Made by a program: the position numbers and the translations under genes | Assembly: GCF_001625305.1 (NCBI RefSeq) | Contig: NW_017802379.1 | Span: 7,733,701-7,797,700, forward strand | Length of the DNA: 64,000 bases | Origin: Branchiostoma belcheri | Taxonomy: Eukaryota; Chordata; Leptocardii; Amphioxiformes; Branchiostomatidae | Reading direction: 5' to 3' | Part shown: one piece after another, positions 45,330-55,400 of the stretch | How the letters are laid out: every line of letters begins with the position of its first letter | Position numbering within the stretch: position 1 is the first letter of the stretch | The notes under the pieces: model-generated | The model's database searches: none | What the model saw: the letters and a program-made list of their open reading frames with translations, nothing else | What the model was told of the DNA's origin: nothing

Positions 45330-45490
45330 GCGGTTGGAGTCTCTGGGGCGGAGCATCGAGCCTTTGAGTTTGAAATCTTACCGCCCAGCCAGTGGGCGGG
45401 TCCCCGTCTGTGCGCTATGATTGGGTGCCCGCGGTCTGCTAGCTATCCTGCGTGCCGTTTCTATGGCAACGTTGCCCAGTCACAGTAACA
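45330..45490. promoter_or_regulatory. GC-rich promoter-like segment with RFX-like site
   Basis: GGGGCGG and GTGGGCGGGTC (GC boxes), GATTGGGT (inverted CCAAT) and GTTTCTATGGCAAC at 45457-45470, two mismatches from the RFX X-box palindrome GTTGCCATGGCAAC. It could be a promoter for the exons at 46910 or an active remnant inside an old repeat. No transcript evidence. Confidence 0.3.
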
Positions 45491-46713
45491 CGAAATCAAT
45501 TCTTGATCGTCGGAAACAAAGCCAAGGGCGTAAAGAACCTTTGAATTATGCTTCGCCCCCTCTTTTGTATAATGTTTAATCTCTCTTCCGCAACTATGTG
45601 CGTAGTCCTCCCATATCTAGGAGAAGAACTTCTCGAGTGGCTGTGTTAGATTTTATATCTGAGATAGCGCGGGTCGGGTGACATCAAAAGCAGTACTTAG
45701 CGGGCCGTCCACATCGCAAGGTCAGACAAAAATTCTCGTACCAAGATGGTTGTATTATTTTGTTATCGTTCTAAACATTATTAAGCCACTAAAATTTTCG
45801 ATATTAAAAAAAACATTTGATTAAAAACGCTATTCGTTTGTGCTACTGTTATCATCATGCATAATTTGGAAACAAACATGCGCTGCACCGTCTGTCTGTA
45901 AAAAATTTTTACTAAGATTATCTTAGTCAACATGGTTCCCGAAAAATCCCGCGGGATATCGCCATGAATCCCGATTTGATGCTTATCCCGTGTACTGTAC
46001 TGTGTTATCCCGAAAAAAGATTGAAACTGTCTGACAAAACGACAAAATGTAATATACTAGTATCCATGTTAATTGTTATATCATGAGTAATAAACGTAAA
46101 CAAACGCCCCCCTCCCCCTGCCCCGCACCTACATAATTACAAAGTCGACAATAGTTACGGATGAACACAATTCTGTTTAATTTATTTTCAAAACAGCAAC
46201 AAGCCTAAATCGCTAAACATACGAGATTCTATCAAGTCAGGAGCTAGTAAATTACTAGAGCTTTATTTTTAGATTTGAGCCGGCTAGTTAATTGCTAGTG
46301 TTTTTTTTTTTTTTAGCCGGCGATGACATGCAAAAAGTTAAACAAAGTCTCCCGCGTTCTGTGGAAATCTGCAGTCCTAATTGTGGATATTGAACCCAAA
46401 ATCCCAATGCAATATTCTCTACTCGAGACTGGTATTCATATGACCGTATTTTACGAAGAAAAATGAAAACTTACCGCTACATTGGTCCACTGATGTCTTC
46501 TCGTGTCATACAAGGGCGGATGCCCATATTTGGAAAGCTCGGGTGTTCCGTGCCTAGCGCTAGGGTCAATGACCCGCGGTTATCGAACACGCTGTTCCAT
46601 TGTTCCATGGTTGTTCGAATGTTCCAAACGCGTTCTTTTTGTTCGATTTTTGGCTTAAAATGCAACTTTTTTCACCCATTTTTTGCCAATAAAATCATTT
46701 TCTGACATCTATG

Positions 46714-46882
46714 TTGGCCAAAATGACCAAGGTTCAATGTCTAACGTACCAACCTACCAGCATGCTGAATTTCATTTTCCTCCAAGCTCTAATTACGAAA
46801 ATATCTACGATTTTTAGGTGTTTGGAGAAGAGGAGGAGGAGGAAATGAGCAAATATAATATGTTTTCCTTCGGTAAACATAA
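46714..46882. repeat. 169-bp exact direct repeat, copy 1
   Basis: Identical over 169 bases to 47589-47757, which starts at the first base after the N gap. The right part overlaps the dispersed GAAGAGGAGG...CCTTCGGTAAACAT repeat. Exact identity ending at a gap edge points to scaffolding or haplotype redundancy. Confidence 0.9.
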
Positions 46883-46909
46883 TAAAGGTCTTCATTCCTA
46901 AATGAACAG

Positions 46910-47568
46910 GCACCGTCTCCTCGGGCCAGCCCGGGGTCCTCGCAGGCCATGCTGCGCAGAGGGAGTCTGATGGATGTGGGCCGGCTCAGGCAGGCGGAAA
47001 AAACGCAGAGGGACGCCATGAAGGACCCCAACAACTGGCCTATGGAAGCGTGAGTTTGCTGCTGGTCTCTTAAATATATTTTGTAGTAATTGTGTTTTTG
47101 AACATCATACAATACACACCATCTACCATACATGCCTCTATTACACAGTACAGGGACAGTTACTTCTTAAGTTGTTGGTCCTTGCTTAGACTTAAAATCT
47201 GAAAATGTACAGTAAAAGACACATTCCGAAAACGAAATTAAAAAGTTGAGAAAAGTCTATTGTCTTACTAGTTATATTACAAGTCATTTTGTATATGATA
47301 TCTTCAACGTAAGGTACCCAAAGACCTCTCCTTTATTCAAAACTTCAGGTACAGAATCTAGAATTTGAACTTCAGAAGCTGTATAAAGAAAGATACATTA
47401 AGAGAAAGAAATTGAAGAATCTTCGTGAAAACCTAGTATTTTGTATGTGTATCTAAGTTGCTTAAAGAACCGTCTTTACATTTGCCACAGACTCCAGGTA
47501 GAGAACCTAGACGGAGATTCCGAGGTCGGCTGCCTGATCCGCGGGACGTCTGACGTTCTGGACTCCGC
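46910..47568 (+). CDS. Two orphan exons, 3' cut by assembly gap
   Basis: Exon 46910-47049 (APSPRASPGSSQAMLRRGSL, then MDVGRLRQAEKTQRDAMKDP and NNWPMEA) ends in phase 2 at GTGAGT. It joins 47491 onward (LQVENLDGDSEVGCLIRGTS, DVLDSA), which runs into the gap at 47569. No start or stop is visible. The SPRASP...RRGSL style resembles linkers of giant muscle Ig proteins, so the exons may belong to the downstream Ig gene or a relative, but I do not recognise the protein. Confidence 0.55.
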
Positions 47569-47588
47569 NNNNNNNNNNNNNNNNNNNN
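47569..47588. other. Assembly gap (20 N)
   Basis: Twenty Ns interrupt an open coding exon. The right flank repeats 46714-46882 exactly, so the true gap size and order are uncertain. Confidence 1.
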
Positions 47589-47910
47589 TTGGCCAAAATG
47601 ACCAAGGTTCAATGTCTAACGTACCAACCTACCAGCATGCTGAATTTCATTTTCCTCCAAGCTCTAATTACGAAAATATCTACGATTTTTAGGTGTTTGG
47701 AGAAGAGGAGGAGGAGGAAATGAGCAAATATAATATGTTTTCCTTCGGTAAACATAAATATCTGCTCATACGTGGACTTAACAGAGTCACTATCTAATTT
47801 TGTACTTGAAATGTGTTTGATGGAGTTATTATAAGTATATATTATGTAAGTCTGACAATGTAACTAGGAATAAGATAAATGATGGGTGATGTGGCTTCCA
47901 AGCAGAAACG

Positions 47911-48118
47911 TAGCCTCCACCAGGCCTTTCTACGGTAATACGGATCGTAGAATTCGGCAAATAAGAAAGTAAAATTGGCCAAGGGAGTCCGACCGCAGGG
48001 AGGTAGTTTCTTTCCCTCCTAACTGCGCGGCCTGTCAAACCTACAAGGCGGCCAAACTCCCCTGGCAAATATTCTCCTGTATATAGCCAGCTACGCGTAG
48101 TTAGTCTGGAAAAGACTA
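47911..48118. mobile_element. TAGCC/GACTA MITE with perfect 9-bp target duplication
   Basis: 208 bp, begins TAGCCTCCACCAGGCC and ends TAGTCTGGAAAAGACTA. Direct flanks GCAGAAACG at 47902-47910 and 48119-48127. Interior words 'cctcctaactgcgcggcc' and 'ggcggccaaactcccctggc' are shared with 62510-62713 and 63683-63882. Confidence 0.85.
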
Positions 48119-49460
48119 GCAGAAACGTGTTTCAATCCTGACCAAGCCTTAATAATACTATTACACTAAAAAAACAATACAACTGCCAGCTAGGCTTGTT
48201 CTAGCCTCTACCAGGATTCAGAGGCAGCAAACTGTACTTTACCAGACCCCCTGGCATGTTATCTATCCATTTGGCCAATTTCTGCTCTTTTCAGCCGTTT
48301 CTGAAGCCTGGTAGATGGTATAGGCACATATATGTATGTTACTTCGATCTAGCCAGAAGAGAACACGTTCTTTCCTCAGTGTAACCGGATATCTTTACAA
48401 TGTGTTGTTCTCTACTCTACATGTTGAAAACAACTTTATATACCAGAAAGGCAACATTTGCAAGCAAATGACAGATATTTCACCCCCATCCCACCCCCTT
48501 GCAAAAATGGACCGTTCCATCACTTTGACCAACAGAATGTGTTTCAGAAGAACCAAAGGAAAAGTAGTATATTTCTCTCCCTATGTTATTTTTATGATAC
48601 AGTGTGTGTGAAATATGACTATGACAGCATTTATGAATCCCTTTGCGTGCAGACAGAAGCATGTCCATAGTCAGACGCGTACGTGACGTTTGGGTCTACC
48701 TTACAGTTCTCTGGCTGTTTTTCCCATGTAAAAACATTTAGACGAATAATCTCGTTTAAGAGGTATTTACTTATGCTTTTAAGATCAATCAACAATGCCA
48801 ATACCACTGTAAGCAACGTTAGTTTCATTGGGGACTAAAAATAAACACTCATTATGCAGAATGTGGGACTATTCATTACCCACTGCCTTCAAAGAAGAAG
48901 TCAAACCTCAAAATAGATAGAGTAGTAGTAGAAGTATACGCTTTTCCAGACAAGTACTAAAGTAGTTGTCCGTTTACTATTATTGTATCGTACCATGAGG
49001 TAGAATGATCGTACCAAATAGTGTCTTTGACTGTGAAAGCAATTAGCCTTCGGGCATGATTTTGCAAATAAAGATTATTGATAAAATCATGAGACTACCA
49101 TGTTGGGAATAATCTGAACTTTAATCTTATTAGTTCTAGGTGTTGTTTTTCTGCCCTACTTTCAGGAAAGGTAGCCTTCATAAATCATCGTTTTATCCCA
49201 CCCGCATGTCTGTCACACATACACGTAATACCCCGCCATAGCTCCCATACCGGACATGTCCTCACAATAAGCAGCGCATAGACTTGTCAGTCACCGCCAC
49301 CCGGCTCAACTTACCCCCGGCCCAACGATCTTTCTAAATATTGAACCGGCCGCTGCTATGATACGTCTGCAGGAATTCGTGATTGTAATAAAAGTTTGGG
49401 GTGTTGTTCAGGGGTGGGTCTCGGAGTAAGGGGTAAGCTCGTAGCGGGACTTGTACAGAC

Positions 49461-52400
49461 ATGGCTTCGGTAGACTACGTGGGTGCCTCCCGCCCGGTTT
49501 TGAAGAAGGAACCCGGTGCGGTTGAGGTCGGTTTGACCACCGGAGGGATAGCTGGTTTTCGCCTGGAAGTCTTCGGTTCGCCACAACCTGTAATGCGATG
49601 GTAAGTGGACATACTTCCCTTCCCTATATATCTACAATGTACTTAAAAAATTATCGCACAAAACGGGTCCTTTTTTTATACCAAAGCAGCTGTTCTATAG
49701 ACAAATTTACATTTGTAATAACTTTAAAAGTTTAGATTGAGCCGGGTACGTTGTAAGATATTTCTGTACATTATCGATATCAGTTCTATTTATACCTGTC
49801 TATAACGTTTGTCATCAGAGCCAAGTTTAGATGAATTATGACATACTCTTTGACGGGCTGAATTTATTCTATATCAAAATGGCCGAATTGGTCTTAGTGC
49901 CCTAAAGCGCAATGTTTGGCAAAATCTCATAGCTTTCATGTAGGAATTGCCAATTGATATTTAAGATCCATACCGATATAGAACATTCTATGAGTCATAA
50001 CGTTATATATATTACGACATACGTGGAGGGGTACATGTAGTACGTGTATAGCAAGGTCAAGTCGAAGGTCCTAATTTTTCATGTGTCAAAAGTTTTATCT
50101 GCACACGTAGTCTGTCTATGATACATAGTAAAAAGCAGTGTTAAGAGTAGGCGTTACATGTTGTACATGCCATATTGAAGTCTCCCACGTAGCTCGTTAT
50201 GTTTATGTCTGATCTCGTTAAATAAAGAATTTTAGTCCATTGATAATGATATTTGTGAAGCTGCTATCCATAGTCACTGACTGCCGCCTGCATTTCTGCG
50301 TAGTGGGTCAAATTTGATGAGCACGAGTTTGATCATGTCAAGGGGAGCTTGTTAAAGTTTGATATTTTGGAAGGTTGGACGTTTGTTTTGTATGGAGTCT
50401 CATAAAAACACAGTTATCAGTTACATCTGTAACAGGTCGTGTAACATAACCAGAAGGTCGCGGTATATGATACTGAGACCCCTCCGTGCAGATATGTCAC
50501 TGGTCTGTTTTCAAAAACTATCATTATAATTCCTTAATTTTCCTCTTCAATCTGTAACCTAGCTAGCTGAATTTTATCTATGATATTCCCGTACGTTTTC
50601 CTTAACTGCACAATACTTCAAATAGACATAACATTTATCAACCAGTTAAATTTGATACGCCAAAGACGAGCAACAATAAATTCGTAGCTGAAACAACACT
50701 TTGCAATACTTTGTATACATCAAACAGATCTCTAGAGGGGTAAAAAACAGAGCAATCATCGGGACATATCTACATTTGGACTGCCTTGAAAATATTTCGA
50801 TGTTTGATGGACAATTTTATTGCATAGGTGACATAGCTTGAGTATTGCCCCGCCCTATACTGTAACGTGATCGTATGTCGCAGTGTATACGTGTGGGGCC
50901 TGCGGGGTCTAGTATGTCCGTGCCTCGCGAGGTTACAGGGCCTTGTAGTTGTACGTAAGTGCCACAAGCATAAGGTTTCAGGGTCTTGTGTATCAGTGAC
51001 GAGAGGTTACACGGTCCTGTATGTAAGTGCCACAAGGTTACTGTGTACACGTGTCGAGGATCATTAAACGCATCCAATGCAGTTTTAGGCATTGGAAAAC
51101 CCAATTTTTCAGTCAATATTCTAGTCACTTTTCTACGTGGTGCGAAACAACACTATCCCAATGTATATTGATGCTCATGGAGCAAAAATTCCCAAAATTT
51201 TGTCAGAAAACGGCTCCTGGAAGGACCCGGAGCTGACTCATCTTGGGGCTTGTTTCGGCATTTTTAAATACCCAAAGTATGAAATACTGATTGTCATGTG
51301 CTAATTTTTTTCAATAAAGATTGCCTTAAAGATTGCTTTAAAGGCATCCAACGCTATTTCAGGGCGGCAAAACTGGATTTTCAATTTTCTGGTCATTCTT
51401 TTAATGTACGGTAAGTTGAATCAATCCTGTCTCAAAGCATACTGATATCTGTGAGGCAAAAATCGCTTACGGAAAACGGTTGCTTGTTTTGTATCGTAGG
51501 CTGGTTGCAGCTACTCTCCAAGCAGAGGTTGTGGGGGAATGATCAACGGTTAGCTTTTATATTTATGGCCATTTTTTTGTCGCTACCCCCGTCGGTGGCC
51601 GGCGACCTTCTCTGGCTAATGGATACTGTCTTGCCACTGAAAGGGATCTGCTTGGAGTTTAGGTTGACTTCGGGGCGATACCCCCCAAAATGAAGAGACG
51701 CCTCACGTAGCTTTGCCTTTTCAACCAGGCCTCTGGTCTTCTTCAGGATAACTGACCCAAAAAGACGTTTTCTATGATGCCTTGTACACGTACCCACACA
51801 GATGAACTTTCGAAAGAGAATGTAGATATAGTCATTGTTCATGTATATGTAACTCCAACAGTTCAAAGATAGATATAAGACTAATTTGTTATCAGAAGAA
51901 ATACATGTATCAAACCTCATGATCAGTCCCACTGGATTGTATCACTATGTCAATGACTTACACTACCATTGTAATTACATTGCTAAGTTTTACACCTTTT
52001 TTGCACTATGTTAGATATTTGTTGCCATGCATATTGCACCACATACAATTGTCATGTAATAAAGTTCTGTGTGTAGAATCGTACAAAGTTTGGCACTGCT
52101 AGGTGTTTACCACAAGTTTTTTTTTTTTTACTTGTCAGGACTCCCGGTTCTGGTCAGAAGACAGGCGGGGCCGGTTATTCCTCTCCAGACCAGAGCGCCA
52201 CCGCCCCCTACAGCAAGTCCGTGTGGCGGCGGTACCGTACCATCAGCGGGCCTCCCTCTGGGACATACAGGCCCCCGCCCCCGCCGGAACCTAACCGCAT
52301 GCCCGGGCTCGGCAAGGGGTACGGACAGATGATTTCAGGCAAAGACTACGACTCGTACGACTACGGAGCCTACAATGCCTGGTTGGCGGACAGGTACGGA

Positions 52401-55400
52401 GAAATAAAGAAAAGAACATTGCTATTCTTAGATAAACATGTTTTTCCTCATCATCATGCTATTTTTTGAACTTAGAGGCATCCAATGTAATTTCAGGGCG
52501 GATTTTTTCAAAGTTAATTTTTCGGTCATTCTTAAGTTAAATCAACCCTTGCCCATGGCCAAAGTATACTGACATCTGTGAAGCAAGTATGCAATGTCGC
52601 TGACGAAAAACGATTGCTGGTTTTGTATCGTAGGCTGATTCTAGTTATTTATGGGTGGTACCCAAAAATAAGGAGACGCCCCGCGGTTTGTTTTGAGGCT
52701 ATTTCAAACGCTTTAAGTATGATGATGACAAAAATGTGCTAATAAAAAAATATTTTAAATGTCAATATAAGACAGATTTCCTCATATTTTTTGTCTTGCA
52801 TCCCTGAAATTGCAACGGATGCCTTTAAGAGAAGAGTACAGATCCATCCCGTTGCCTGTCCCCCAGGTACCAGTACCAGTGGTCCCGGGACTACTCGCAC
52901 CACGGCCCGCCTGACGCCCACCCCCGCTGGCGCAGCAGCCGCAAGGACGTCTGGATGGACGAGAAGGTGCCCTCCAGCGTGCCTGTGCGACAACAGATTC
53001 TCGAGGTCGGTTTTCGACATCAGGGGGTGCCAAAGAATTCATACGAATTTTACGGAATTCATACGAATTTTACGGAATTCATACGAATTTTACGGAATTC
53101 ATACGAATTTTACGGAATTCATACGAATTTTACGAAATTAGTAAGGATTTTCCGCTATAAAATTATGTTTCTAGTAATGGATCGTATGTATTCCGTAGAA
53201 TTCCTATGTTTCTTAGTAATGGATTGTATGAATTTAATTGTATAATTGTATAAAATTCGTATGAATTCTTTGGCACTTCTTGGACATTTAGTTTCTTTGC
53301 TTTGACTCTAATTACAAACCTTAAAGGAGTTGGGTCGTGTGGCGTAACGGCAGAGTGCTCGACTCAGAACCAAGAGGTCCCGGGTTCGAGTCCTGACATT
53401 CCACCGATCTTGTGCCCTTGGGAAAAGCACTTTACACGACTTTCCTCACTTAACTCAAGTTAAAATGATTATTGTCCTGTCCTGTATAATTCCTAGAATT
53501 GTTGCAAATTGCACACAATACTGTACCATTAGGTTCCTCCCTTAGACGTCGTCAAAAACAATATATTTCATCCATATGGACTGAGTAAGCCGAGTGTATT
53601 CTATCCAGACCCAGGACGAGATTGACCGCTCCTACACGTACGAGTGGAAGCGTTACCTGGAGTCGACGTGCCACGCCACCCCGCGGGGCCGAGACTACAG
53701 CTGGATGCACGAGAGTCCCCGCACGGCTACCCGCCAGGCCCTGATGGACCACCCCGCCACCTTCCTGCACCGACCCCGCCCCAAGTGTATCGTGGTGCAG
53801 GGTAACGAGGCGTACTTCACCTGCGCTGTGGACGGCAGTCCCGAGCCCACGATAGAGTGGCAGAAGGAAGATCAACCTATAAAGGTAGCCTCTACCAGAC
53901 TAACTGCTCTGGCTATATTTAGGAGATTATTTGCCAGGGGAGTTTGGCCGCCTTGTAGGTTTACTGGCCGCGCAAAGACCAGGGAAATGATATCTTTTAT
54001 AATATAATTCTGGACTAGAAAGGTAACATTTGCAAAGCAAATTAAATGGATAATGTTTACCTTCGAATATGGTCGGCTCTGTTAATTCTTACTAAAAACA
54101 CATTCATATGTATGTCCAGACAGGAGTATAAATTCCTCCTACTATAAAATTGCAACATGATGTAACCCAACACCGGTTACCATGGTAGAAACGTAAAAAA
54201 ATCAGGTCATTGACCAAGTCTGAGGTTAGTGTTTGGAGAAGAAGAGGAAGAAACGTAGCAAAAACAGTATGTTTTCCTTCGATAAACATAAATATATGAA
54301 ACGGTCCCTTCCCTCCCGTGACAGATTGACGGTGAGAAGAAATGATATCTTAGAGAATATAATTCTGGAATATGAAACGGTCCCTTCTCTCTTGTGACAG
54401 ATTGACGGTGAGAAGTACAAGGTGAACCTGGCGCAGGGCGTGTGTACGCTGTACGTCAGGGAGTGTGACGTGGATGACGCAGGAACGTACACAGCTGTCG
54501 TCACAAACCAGCTCGGCTCGTCCAGCTCCAACACTGTGCTACAGGTGGCAGGTAGGGCCTGGAGAAGTCTGCCATAAGGCCATGTTGATTTGATTATATG
54601 GATGACATCTCTGGGCACCCAAAAACTGACTTGCGTTTGCCGAGCTTTCGTGGGGCCCAGTGGTCTTCTTCATGACGGATTGATTGAAGTCACGTGTCTA
54701 TGTTCAAGTGATGGGTCATTCGTAATGAAGAGGGTAGTAGCTTTTCGTTCGAAAAATTCCTGCAAAAATGTGAGTTTTTGATCTTTTGAATATGCTTATT
54801 TGTTTGTTTGTTAATTTGTTTACTGGTATTTTCCACCAAGTGAAAGGGAGGGCAAAACAGGTACGTACGCACCTTTACGCGTTGCTCTCCTACACAAAAA
54901 AAGTATATGTGTGAAAAAACATGTACAACAACAAAATATACACAGTCAATTACGGCAATATATAATAATACACAAAACAGGCAATAACTATAATAAGATG
55001 TATGTGATGATTGTCCAGAGTCTACCGACGATTTGTGGGCGCAGCCTGACTGGTGCATCATGGGAGGCCTGGTAGGGAAGCCCATGAAGAAGAAGGAGAA
55101 GAAGGAGGAACCCCCGCCTCCTCCTCCTCCCGAGCCCGAACCCGAGCCCCCGCGGGAACCCACCCCGCCGCCACCCGAGCCCGAGGAACCAAAGAGGACG
55201 GGGTCGCTGTTCGACGAGAATCTGAGGAAAGAGTTTATTGCCAAGGAACGGGAGGAAGCCAGGATTGAGGTCACTTTTTCAGGTAGGTAGACATGCTTAC
55301 TTCTTCTATACTGTCCTGAGGAAGTACGTATTCCCCTCTTTACAAAAGAGAGAGCGTATTGCTAGATGTTAACAGATACAAATGTTTAACGTGCATTAAG

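Larger units (their letters stand above)
41869..46909. other. Intergenic region after SLF1
   Basis: Likely SLF1 3' UTR up to an AATAAA at 42556-42561, then AT-rich DNA with a family-B MITE fragment (42990-43066). Inverted-like ends near 44553 (GGATATGCATCATCGGGAT) and 45990 (ATCCCGATTTGATGCTTATC) may bound a large old element of about 1.4 kb. A GC-rich stretch at 45280-45500 is listed separately. No exon was found. Confidence 0.45.

Noticed and set aside
53036-53135. CRISPR-like array
   Set aside because: Units are contiguous without spacers and the DNA is eukaryotic; it is a minisatellite inside a TIR element.
53332-53404. tRNA gene
   Set aside because: A and B boxes are present but the acceptor stem does not pair and a SINE body follows.
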